A DNA stretch of 64,000 nt from Gammaproteobacteria bacterium (GTDB lineage Bacteria > Pseudomonadota > Gammaproteobacteria > Burkholderiales > Gallionellaceae). A program made the position numbers and the translations under genes. Positions 18,283-25,337 of the stretch are shown piece by piece. The stretch is taken from positions 400,299 to 464,298 of the forward strand of contig JAHIZO010000007.1 of NCBI GenBank assembly GCA_018814405.1, read 5' to 3'. The notes beneath the pieces were generated by a model that had not been told where the DNA came from, searched no databases, and saw only the letters and a list, made by a program, of their open reading frames with translations. The stretch's first letter is position 1. Each line of letters opens with the position of its first letter.

Positions 18283-18485
18283 TTACACGCCCATACAAAC
18301 GGTATAGCTGTTTGCGTCGATAAGATTGCCGTTGGCCTATAGAGATGCGGGTGTGACGGGTATTCTCAAAGCAGTACCACGGCCGCCTGCCTGTGTGTAC
18401 GTTATCATCGCGCCGGACAACGGATCACCATTAACCATTCAATTGGTGCGGATAGGTGGCGGTGAGTTTCTAAGCATGAATCTTG
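18283..18485 (-). pseudogene. Decayed pilin gene, C-terminal remnant
   Basis: Reading the minus strand gives ANGNLIDANSYTVCMGV followed by a stop, nearly the same ending as pilin B (YTVCMGF). Upstream, after an in-frame TAG, is NGDPLSGAMITYTQAGGRG, which aligns with the LDD-G-GSVMVT block of the intact pilins. A frame change then leads to KLTATYPHQLNG, matching their KFARQLD segment. The first two thirds, including signal peptide and helix, are missing. It has its own terminator. It is a relic of a third tandem pilin. Confidence 0.8.
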
Positions 18486-18543
18486 AGCACAGAAGAGGTG
18501 TTTTTTAGATGAGAAAAAGTCTGCAGAGGGAGTTGCTGAAAAT

Positions 18544-18569
18544 AAAAAACCCGCCGAAGCGGGTTTTTT
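18544..18569 (-). terminator. Terminator of pilin B
   Basis: AAAAAACCCGC and GCGGGTTTTTT form a perfect 11-bp stem with a CGAA loop, 19 bases after the pilin B stop. The flanking A and T runs make it usable in both directions. Confidence 0.9.
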
Positions 18570-18587
18570 AGAGAAACATTGGGTTAA

Positions 18588-19244
18588 TTAGAATCCCATG
18601 CACACGGTGTAAGCAGTTTCGTCATCAGCTGTGGTCAAGTTTGATGAGGCAGCTGCCGCAGCTTGTGCTTGCATGGTCTCAGCTGTTGCGGCGGTCACCA
18701 TCACAGATCCGGTGGTGGTATTGCCATCATCCAAGTTGGTGTCTAGCTGTCGTGCAAACTTGCCGAGGATGCTTTCAGAGCAGATTACATATGAGCCTTT
18801 AAGGTTCGCAATAGAAAATGTGCTGCCCCCTTGAATGCCAATGCGGCCGCCTGAGGCATTCCTGGGCAGGAAGTCAACAGCTGCAGTATCGGTCGAGCCG
18901 GCAGCTAAGCCAGCTCTGCGGACATGCTCCCAAAACAAACTTGTTTCTGCAGTTTGGGTGGCTGGAAGCCAAGTGCCATTGATGATGCCGTTGCCATTTC
19001 CGTTGTGTCCTGTTGCTGCGCCAACGTGACTTTCTGCTTGTATGTCATCTCCGGGCATGGATCGGTACTTATCTTGATAACCGTAAATGTAAACAGGGAT
19101 GTTCTTAAAGTCTGTAGCCAGATTCTTAACCTTGGCGCTGTTGATCAGCTCTTGACCCTTCAGCACGCCGCCGAGCAGCAAGCCGATAATCACCAGAACG
19201 ATGGCGATTTCAATTAGAGTAAAGCCAGATTGTTTTTGCTTCAT
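18588..19244 (-). CDS. Type IV pilin-like protein B
   Basis: 218 residues from the ATG at 19244, chosen because GGAGG sits about eight bases upstream and the prepilin leader MKQKQSG then has normal length. Mature sequence starts FTLIEIAIVLVIIGLLLGG with Glu5. It carries YGYQDKYRSMPGDD, an asparagine/glycine-rich loop and a C-terminal CxGF-type ending (YTVCMGF), with the partner cysteine in YVICSES. It has a near-consensus sigma-54 promoter and a strong terminator, so it is a monocistronic and probably abundant pilin. The nearby MSHA-type genes lack a typical MshA major pilin, and this could serve as one. Confidence 0.9.
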   Translation of the reverse strand: MKQKQSGFTLIEIAIVLVIIGLLLGGVLKGQELINSAKVKNLATDFKNIPVYIYGYQDKYRSMPGDDIQAESHVGAATGHNGNGNGIINGTWLPATQTAETSLFWEHVRRAGLAAGSTDTAAVDFLPRNASGGRIGIQGGSTFSIANLKGSYVICSESILGKFARQLDTNLDDGNTTTGSVMVTAATAETMQAQAAAAASSNLTTADDETAYTVCMGF

Positions 19245-19350
19245 TTGTGTTTCCTCCAGTGGGTGAATGTTGGGTCTTGGCGCACTTAACTGTTTGTATT
19301 CTGGTGCGCGAAGCCCTGATGGCGTAAGCCATCGCGTGCACATTTTAATC

Positions 19351-19366
19351 AGCAAATCTTGTGCCA
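19351..19366 (-). promoter_or_regulatory. Sigma-54 promoter of pilin B
   Basis: Minus strand TGGCACAAGATTTGCT fits the -24/-12 consensus TGGCAC-N5-TTGCW exactly, with ten bases between GG and GC. It lies about 107 bases before the pilin B ATG, leaving space for a 5' leader of roughly 95 bases. Confidence 0.85.
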
Positions 19367-19502
19367 CATGCATAATTGGGCACATGGTAATCGTTAAATC
19401 ACAAATATACAAATACATAGATATGAATTGTCATTTACGTGAGCAGAGGTGCAGGTTGGATTTAAAATGCGTTCGTCGGGGTCTCGACGCGGCGGTGACG
19501 AT

Positions 19503-21179
19503 ATGACGACACTCAATCCTGCGCAATGGGCGCGTTCAAGCCGCTGGCTGTCCTTGGCTATGCTGGTATTTCTGCATGCAGCTTTCTGGCTTGGTGTTGA
19601 GCATATGTGGGCTCGGCCGCTGTTGCTTGCCCACTTGGGCCTGTTTCTCATTTGGCAGCCAGTGTGGCGCAGTGAAGCACGTTTGAGTTGGGGAAACTCT
19701 CTATTCATTCTTGGCGTCAGCTTGGCTGCCCTCACTTGGCTGAACTGGTGGATATTGGCCTTCTGGGTCGGAGGGTTGTTTGCCTTGGTGGGTGCGCGGG
19801 CATTCTCGTTCTATGCACGCTGGCAGCGCATCTACCACCTTTTGGTCATGGCATATCTCTTGGCGGTGTTGCTGTTGCACATCACGCCGCATCTATTCGA
19901 TCTGCCAGCTTTTGATGAGGTCACGAACAATCTGATGACGGTGGCGCTGCCTTTGATGTTGGTGGTAATGGCGCTCATTCCGGTTGAAAAAGAGAAGCCA
20001 GATGCCGTGCAGGCCATCGATTTCTTCTACGTGCTGCTTTTGTTTACGCTGCTAACGGTACTTGTGCTGGGCACGCTTGCATTCATGACTTTGAATCAAG
20101 CGGGATATTTGGATGCATTGTTGCGCACATTGTTTCTGATCGCGGTTGCGTTATTTGTACTGGGAGCGCTTTGGCATGCCGACTTTGGTCCATTTGGCCT
20201 GCAAACCAGTTTTTCTAGATATGTGCTTTCTATCGGTACGCCGTTGGAAGTTTGGCTTAAGCAGTTGGCGGTAGAGGCGCAGCTAGATAGTAGTCCGCGT
20301 GAATTTATTGAAAGCGCGACTGCGCATATGATCGAGATGCCTTGGATGTCCGGTATGACATGGGTGTCGGCAGAGGGGCACGGCACATTGGGAAGCGCCA
20401 GTCCACACAGGGTTGATCTGGTAGATGAAGATCTGCAAGTAACATTGTTTACCAGACAGGCAGTGGCACCAACAGTGTTGTTGCATATGCGCTTATTGGT
20501 CCAGGTACTTGGATATTTTTATCAAGCCAAGCGCCGCGAGCAGCGCTTGAGGGAGATCACGCGCCAGCAGGCTATATATGAAACAGGGGCCCGCATGACA
20601 CATGATTTGAAGAACATGTTGCAATCATTGTTTGCATTGGCTTCAATTGCGCAGAGTGAGCCGGCAAAGGCGCAGCCCATATTGCAGCAGCAGTTGCCGG
20701 TGCTATCGCAGAGGATTGAATCCCTATTGGATAAACTTAAATCGCCCGGGTTAGAAACCGACGCACGGGAAATTGAGTTGATGGCGTGGTGGGAAGAGCT
20801 ATGCCAGCGCTATCAACATCGCGGGTTCGAATGGCAGCTAGCAGCAAAGAGCAGATCGGCCATAAACATCCCCGCTGCGATGTTCGATTGTGCAGCGGAC
20901 AACCTGATTGAGAATGCGCTAAATAAGCGCTTGCGAGAGCCGGGGTTGAAAATCGTGGTCAGTCTGGATGCGGAGTCCGGCGCTTTGACTGTCAGCGATA
21001 ACGGTAGCGCTATCCCTGCTGGCTATGCTGAGAAATTACTGCGAACGGTCGTGCCTTCTGAAGACGGCTTGGGGGTGGGGTTATATCAGGCTGCGCGTTG
21101 GGCCGGACAGCATGACTTCATGATGCGACTGGTAGAAAATGAACCTGGCAAAGTCTCGTTCAGTCTTGCACGCCATTAG
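19503..21179 (+). CDS. Membrane-bound sensor histidine kinase (orphan)
   Basis: 558 residues from ATG 19503; ATG 19467 is an alternative and neither has a strong ribosome site. Roughly eight membrane helices occupy the first 240 residues. A GAF-like soluble region and a kinase core follow: the phospho-acceptor is His367 in ARMTHDLKNMLQSL, the N box NLIENALN, G1 VSDNGSAIP and G2 GLGVGLYQAARW. The HDLKN form of the H box and the layout resemble PrsK-type kinases. No response regulator is adjacent. It is divergent from pilin B, which hints at pilin control (inference), perhaps through the sigma-54 regulator at 41927-43453. Confidence 0.82.
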   Translation: MTTLNPAQWARSSRWLSLAMLVFLHAAFWLGVEHMWARPLLLAHLGLFLIWQPVWRSEARLSWGNSLFILGVSLAALTWLNWWILAFWVGGLFALVGARAFSFYARWQRIYHLLVMAYLLAVLLLHITPHLFDLPAFDEVTNNLMTVALPLMLVVMALIPVEKEKPDAVQAIDFFYVLLLFTLLTVLVLGTLAFMTLNQAGYLDALLRTLFLIAVALFVLGALWHADFGPFGLQTSFSRYVLSIGTPLEVWLKQLAVEAQLDSSPREFIESATAHMIEMPWMSGMTWVSAEGHGTLGSASPHRVDLVDEDLQVTLFTRQAVAPTVLLHMRLLVQVLGYFYQAKRREQRLREITRQQAIYETGARMTHDLKNMLQSLFALASIAQSEPAKAQPILQQQLPVLSQRIESLLDKLKSPGLETDAREIELMAWWEELCQRYQHRGFEWQLAAKSRSAINIPAAMFDCAADNLIENALNKRLREPGLKIVVSLDAESGALTVSDNGSAIPAGYAEKLLRTVVPSEDGLGVGLYQAARWAGQHDFMMRLVENEPGKVSFSLARH

Positions 21180-21189
21180 TTGATGCAGC

Positions 21190-21213
21190 TTGTGTTGCAA
21201 TATTGCAACACAA
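21190..21213. promoter_or_regulatory. 24-bp perfect palindrome upstream of the cytochrome-porin gene
   Basis: Half-site TTGTGTTGCAAT is followed directly by its exact reverse complement with no spacer. It lies 11 bases after the kinase stop and just before a TTGACA (21226-21231). No T run follows, so a terminator is unlikely and an operator for a dimeric regulator is the better guess. Confidence 0.6.
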
Positions 21214-21225
21214 TCGCCACAAAGT

Positions 21226-21254
21226 TTTGACACTCGCTTCACGTTTTCTTTATT
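21226..21254 (+). promoter_or_regulatory. Possible sigma-70 promoter of the cytochrome-porin gene
   Basis: TTGACA is followed after 17 bases by TTATTG, a weak -10. This would give a 5' leader of about 75 bases before the strong GAGGAG ribosome site and ATG at 21335. The -35 is consensus; the -10 is doubtful. Confidence 0.45.
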
Positions 21255-21334
21255 GTGCGTCCCCGTGGTTGATGGGTAAGAAGCCCTTCAGCCATCTAAA
21301 GGGTAAATATCCAAATTAACGAGGAGAAACATCA

Positions 21335-22519
21335 ATGAAGAAAATCGCTCTCTCTCTGGCTAGCGTACTGGCTGCAGCAGCCTTCGCACCAGAAGCATCC
21401 GCTATTCCTGCGTTCGCGCGTCAAACAGGCATGGCTTGTTCCGCTTGCCACGCACAACACTTTCCAGTGCTGAACGGCTTCGGTCGTGCATTCAAGGCTG
21501 GTGGTTTCACAATGATGGGTTCACAAGAGCAAGTTTCTGGCGAGCACCTGTCTATCCCCGCACAAATGAACTTCGGCCAGTTGCTGAAGGTTCGTTTCCA
21601 GAAGACAAACGGCACTGTGCCTGCATCTGAAGTGAAGGGTGCTACAACTAACTCCGGTCAGTGGCAGTTCCCTGACGAGTACGCTCTGTTCGTCGGCGGT
21701 CGTATGGCTGACAACGGCTCCGTTAAAGTTGGCGTGATGGCTGAAAACGCACTGGGTGGTACTGCTGCTGGTATCGTTGCTGGTCTGCGCACGCCTGTTG
21801 TCATCGATCTGGATGCAGCTTCTGTTTCGGTGATTCCGTTCACCACCGACTCTCTGGGACCGTTCTACGGCTACACTGAGTCCAGCAACGGTATCAACCG
21901 TGCAATCCGTTGGGCTGAGCACCGTAAAGAAATCTCTGCTTACCAGTACGTTGGCCTGGGTTCTCTGGCTGCTACCGGTCTGACATTCGTTGCTCGCAAC
22001 GACATGGGTTACATCAACTACACCCGTTTCAACCCTGAGTTCGCAAGCAACGGTGCTCAGACAGCAACTGCGATCGAGCTGGCTCTGACACCGACTATCG
22101 CTGACTTCGCTACCGTGCTGACTCTGGACATCCTGTCCGGCAACGCACACGCAGGCGTAGCTGCTCCTACAGCTGACTACAAGGGTTCGGGTATCACTGC
22201 CCAAGGTCACGGCGAAGTCGCCGGCATGGAAACAGGCCTGTACATGACCTATGCTAAGGGCGATGCTGCTGGCTTCTACGGCGACAAGACAGCTACCACT
22301 ATTGGTGCTGACTTCACTGTGATCCCGCACACTCTGTCTCTGGGCGCAGCGATCCGCTCCGCTTCGAACGCAGGTGTTGGTGACAACGCTACGACCTTCA
22401 CCGCAGTGTATGACTTGGCACAGAACATTGCTATCGTTGCGAACTACTCCAAGTACAGCAAGGTGCAGGGCGCGAACGGTGATGCACTGTTCACCGGCAT
22501 GCTGGAAGCAGCTTGGTAA
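21335..22519 (+). CDS. Secreted single-heme cytochrome fused to an outer-membrane beta-barrel (Cyc2-like architecture)
   Basis: 394 residues. A signal peptide is cleaved after about Ala23 (PEASA). One heme c site, CSACH (Cys35, Cys38, His39), sits in FARQTGMACSACHAQHFPVL, followed by NGFGRAFKAGGFTMMG. The rest is alternating polar/hydrophobic strands ending in an aromatic C-terminus (MLEAAW), as in beta-barrels. One heme plus porin is the layout of Cyc2, the iron oxidase of neutrophilic iron oxidizers; membership in Cyc2 proper, or in a sister family, is not decided. Codon choice (GCT, CTG, TTC, AAC, CGT) is far more biased than in neighbours, implying very high expression. GAGGAG precedes the start and a strong terminator follows. 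Confidence 0.8.
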   Translation: MKKIALSLASVLAAAAFAPEASAIPAFARQTGMACSACHAQHFPVLNGFGRAFKAGGFTMMGSQEQVSGEHLSIPAQMNFGQLLKVRFQKTNGTVPASEVKGATTNSGQWQFPDEYALFVGGRMADNGSVKVGVMAENALGGTAAGIVAGLRTPVVIDLDAASVSVIPFTTDSLGPFYGYTESSNGINRAIRWAEHRKEISAYQYVGLGSLAATGLTFVARNDMGYINYTRFNPEFASNGAQTATAIELALTPTIADFATVLTLDILSGNAHAGVAAPTADYKGSGITAQGHGEVAGMETGLYMTYAKGDAAGFYGDKTATTIGADFTVIPHTLSLGAAIRSASNAGVGDNATTFTAVYDLAQNIAIVANYSKYSKVQGANGDALFTGMLEAAW

Positions 22520-22580
22520 GTTTGAGCTGACGTAAGGGTTCCGGTTCGCCGGGATCCAAACCAAGCACAAGCACCAATGA

Positions 22581-22613
22581 AACAGGGGAGACTTCGGTCT
22601 CCCCTGTTTTTTT
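22581..22613 (+). terminator. Terminator of the cytochrome-porin gene
   Basis: A perfect 12-bp stem AACAGGGGAGAC/GTCTCCCCTGTT is closed by a TTCG tetraloop and followed by a run of T. It is a textbook strong rho-independent terminator 61 bases after the stop codon. Confidence 0.95.
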
Positions 22614-22666
22614 ATGCATTAAAATTATGAAATGGAGCTGCTGAACTTCAAGTAGGGCCGAAAGAA

Positions 22667-23392
22667 CTAGCTGAACTTCAGGTATTGGGTGTCAGTATTG
22701 CTGACTTGCAGCGCATTGGCCTGGGTATCCCAGTCACCCAGCACCCAGCGTTCGCAGGTGTGACCATCTATATGATAAATGTGTTTGTTGGGGCGATGGG
22801 TATGGCCGTGGATGAGGTGCGGGAAATCGTATCGTCGTAGTAGCTCAAGCACAGCGTCATGGGTGACGTCCATGATGTCTGCTTCCTTGTTGCGCTTGGA
22901 TTGCTCACTTTGAGTACGCAATTGCTCGATCGTTGCTTTGCGCTGACGCAGGGGCTGCGAAAGGAAATGCGACCTCCATTCCGAACTTCGTACCGTGCCC
23001 CTGAATTGTTGGTAAGCACCATCTCCTGTGCAAAGCGTGTCGCCGTGGCTGAGTAGGGTGGGTTGGCCATATAGCTCAACCAGCGTTGGGTCGCTCAGGA
23101 GGGTGGCTTTGCATGCCTTGGCGAGTGCTTCATCCATCAGGAAGTCACGGTTGCCGTGCATGATGTACAACTTGGTCGAGTTGCTGGAGAGCGAGGCTAA
23201 CGCGCTGCATATCTGGCGATGGAATGGTGCATCCAGATCGTCATCGCCCGCCCAGTATTCGAACAGGTCGCCCAGAATGTAGAGCGCTTCAGCATGAGGT
23301 GCGACATCCTGCATGAAGCGCAGGAACTGCACTGTCGTCTGCGGATGGGATTCGCTGAGGTGCAGGTCGGAAATGAAAAGGGTATGGGGCAT
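22667..23392 (-). CDS. lpxH: UDP-2,3-diacylglucosamine diphosphatase
   Basis: 241 residues, calcineurin-like metallophosphatase. Metal-binding motifs seen are FISDLHLSESH, LYILGDLFEYWAGDD, MHGNRDFLM, LLSHGDTLCTGD and LIHGHTHRP. It hydrolyses UDP-diacylglucosamine to lipid X in lipid A synthesis at the inner membrane. It is convergent with the cytochrome gene and downstream of a REP-like repeat and the cyclophilin gene. Confidence 0.96.
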   Translation of the reverse strand: MPHTLFISDLHLSESHPQTTVQFLRFMQDVAPHAEALYILGDLFEYWAGDDDLDAPFHRQICSALASLSSNSTKLYIMHGNRDFLMDEALAKACKATLLSDPTLVELYGQPTLLSHGDTLCTGDGAYQQFRGTVRSSEWRSHFLSQPLRQRKATIEQLRTQSEQSKRNKEADIMDVTHDAVLELLRRYDFPHLIHGHTHRPNKHIYHIDGHTCERWVLGDWDTQANALQVSNTDTQYLKFS

Positions 23393-23400
23393 CTCTAATT

Positions 23401-23518
23401 AACCGTCACACCGGCGGAGGCCGGTGTCCAGTGAAAATAATGATGCAGTGCAACGCACTGACATAACGGCATTATTAAGTAGAAGCACTGGATTCCGGCC
23501 TTCGCCGGAATGACGGAA
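23401..23518. repeat. REP-like inverted pair between the cyclophilin gene and lpxH
   Basis: The left unit 23401-23433 contains the hairpin ACACCGGCGGAGGCCGGTGT. The right unit 23486-23518 is its inverted copy with the hairpin ATTCCGGCCTTCGCCGGAAT. Differences between the copies keep each hairpin paired, typical of bacterial interspersed palindromes. It fills the intergenic gap and may stabilise or end the cyclophilin transcript. Confidence 0.85.
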
Positions 23519-23583
23519 TTTAGATTTTTAGAGGTGCTAATAACTAGAGATTCCATAATGCTTGAATCTCGGTTTTCCAAAGC

Positions 23584-24165
23584 TTACTGAACCACTTCAG
23601 CCTTGATGATGATGACGTCCTCTTTGGGCACGTCCTGGTGGAAGCCACTGCTGCCGGTCTTGACCTTGCCGATGGCATCCACAACATCCATGCCTTCGAC
23701 CACCTTGCCGAACACACAATAGCCCCAGCCATCCTGTCCGGGATAGTCGAGGAAGCTGTTGTTCTTGGTGTTGATGAAGAACTGGGCGCTGGCGGAGTGC
23801 GGGTCGCTGGTGCGCGCCATGGCGATGGTGTATTTGTCGTTCTTCAGGCCATTGGCTGCTTCGTTCTTGATCTTGTCGTTGGTCTTCTTTTCTTTCATGC
23901 CTGGCTCGAAGCCACCACCTTGGATCATGAAGTTGGGGATGACGCGGTGGAACACGACGTTGCTATAGAAGCCGCTGTTCACATAGTCTAGAAAGTTTTG
24001 TGTGGTGATCGGCGCTTTTTCAGCGTCCAGTTGCAGGGTGATAGTGCCGTGGTTGGTTTCGAGTTTGACCATGTTCATTTTTCCTTTGGTTGTAGATGCG
24101 GCTTGTGCAGGCAGGATGCAGAGTCCGGCTAGCAGAAATACGGTAATGAAACGAGTGAAAAGCAT
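23584..24165 (-). CDS. Periplasmic peptidyl-prolyl cis-trans isomerase (cyclophilin)
   Basis: 193 residues. A signal peptide ending ILPAQAA is followed by a full cyclophilin domain: [72 protein letters not shown]. It helps fold periplasmic proteins. An internal ATG (MVKLETNHG) would give a cytosolic PpiB-size protein, so two isoforms are possible. It starts four bases after the L,D-transpeptidase stop. Confidence 0.93.
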   Translation of the reverse strand: MLFTRFITVFLLAGLCILPAQAASTTKGKMNMVKLETNHGTITLQLDAEKAPITTQNFLDYVNSGFYSNVVFHRVIPNFMIQGGGFEPGMKEKKTNDKIKNEAANGLKNDKYTIAMARTSDPHSASAQFFINTKNNSFLDYPGQDGWGYCVFGKVVEGMDVVDAIGKVKTGSSGFHQDVPKEDVIIIKAEVVQ

Positions 24166-24168
24166 GGT

Positions 24169-25335
24169 TTATGCGGCTCCTTCGTAGACGATCTGCCAGC
24201 GACCTTCTCGCTTTTGCCAGTACTGGCGCTTGTGCATGCGATTGGTGAGGTTGTTGCTGTCGTAAGCTTGTTCGAAATCCACCACGACCAAGTCCTGTTG
24301 GGTCGGATAGGGGAAGAGGCTCAGGTTCTCGACCTTTACTTTGATCCAGGATTTGCCGCTATTGACTAGGCGTTTATGTACAGCAAAGTCGGTAAGCGCG
24401 GTTTTTCCAGTATTGAAATCATCAGCATAATGAGACAGATATTTCTCAGTGTCGCGGCTCTCCCAATCAATGCGCCATTGTTCGATGGATTGCAGCAAGG
24501 ATTCGCGCTCCAGACTGTCGGAGGTGCTTAACCAGTCAATGCCGTTGGTGATGATGACTGGTGTGGTGCCTACTTCGATACTATGGCCAAGTTGTTGCAA
24601 GTCGGCATTGGATAGCACGACGCAACCGTTGCTGGCGCGCGGTGGACGGCTATAGGTGCCTGACGGTGTGCCATGTACCCAGATGCCATGGCCATTGCGC
24701 CCCTGACGTCTGTCCCACTCGTTCGGGTAACTGATCGGGTAAGCACCTGAGCCATACAGGTCGGCCAACTTGTGACGAGGAATATAGCCGTCGACAAAAT
24801 AGACGCCAAGCGGAGTCTTTTGATCTCCTTCAATGACTTTGTCTGCGCCTTTCTTGCCCATGCTGATGTAGAAGTCGGCGACATAGCGCGGTTCGCCATT
24901 TACGTTCTCATACAGATAGAGCGTGGACTTGCTTGTATCCACCACCACCGCGTGGCGCTGCTTGGCATTGAGTTGCCATAGGTAGCGTGGCACGGCGATC
25001 GGCTGTTGTTGCTGTGCTCTGTGCAAACGCACTTGCGCTTCTTCGCGCAGATCCTGCACGCGATCCCGTGGGGCGTTGGGAGCGTCGCCAAACTCGTTGA
25101 TGGAGCGTGAGCGGGCCAGTAGCAAGTCACCCTTTACCAATTGTGCAAGTTTGAAGTTGGGGTTGATCCTCAGCAGGGAGTCCACCTCGTTCAAGGCAAC
25201 ATCTAGCCTATTATCGCCAACGGCCTGCAGGCTTCGCGCCAGAAGCTGCTCCATATCGCGTGAGTCTGGCTCCGCATTCGCGGCCAGCCCGATGAAGGGC
25301 AGCAGTAGCAAAAGGTGTGGGAGCCGAGTCTTCAT
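24169..25335 (-). CDS. L,D-transpeptidase (YkuD domain) with C-terminal NTF2-like domain
   Basis: 388 residues. A signal peptide (LLLLLPFIGLAANA) and a TPR-like helical region (about 25-110) precede the YkuD catalytic domain with HGIWVHGTPSGT and ASNGCVVLSNADL, where Cys238 is the nucleophile. An NTF2-like domain follows (IEQWRIDWESRDTEKYLSHY). It makes 3-3 peptidoglycan crosslinks or anchors proteins to the wall. The C-terminal domain is homologous to that of the next gene upstream (25338-26435), which ends two bases before this start, so the two probably act together. Confidence 0.9.
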   Translation of the reverse strand: MKTRLPHLLLLLPFIGLAANAEPDSRDMEQLLARSLQAVGDNRLDVALNEVDSLLRINPNFKLAQLVKGDLLLARSRSINEFGDAPNAPRDRVQDLREEAQVRLHRAQQQQPIAVPRYLWQLNAKQRHAVVVDTSKSTLYLYENVNGEPRYVADFYISMGKKGADKVIEGDQKTPLGVYFVDGYIPRHKLADLYGSGAYPISYPNEWDRRQGRNGHGIWVHGTPSGTYSRPPRASNGCVVLSNADLQQLGHSIEVGTTPVIITNGIDWLSTSDSLERESLLQSIEQWRIDWESRDTEKYLSHYADDFNTGKTALTDFAVHKRLVNSGKSWIKVKVENLSLFPYPTQQDLVVVDFEQAYDSNNLTNRMHKRQYWQKREGRWQIVYEGAA

Positions 25336-25337
25336 TA

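Noticed and set aside
21521-22570. 350-codon minus-strand frame opposite the cytochrome-porin gene
   Set aside because: Its openness follows from the strong codon bias of the real gene; the product is Ser/Cys/Val-rich with no signal or domain.
22596-22666. Possible small gene or RNA between the cytochrome gene and lpxH
   Set aside because: Only the terminator and about 50 unremarkable bases are seen.
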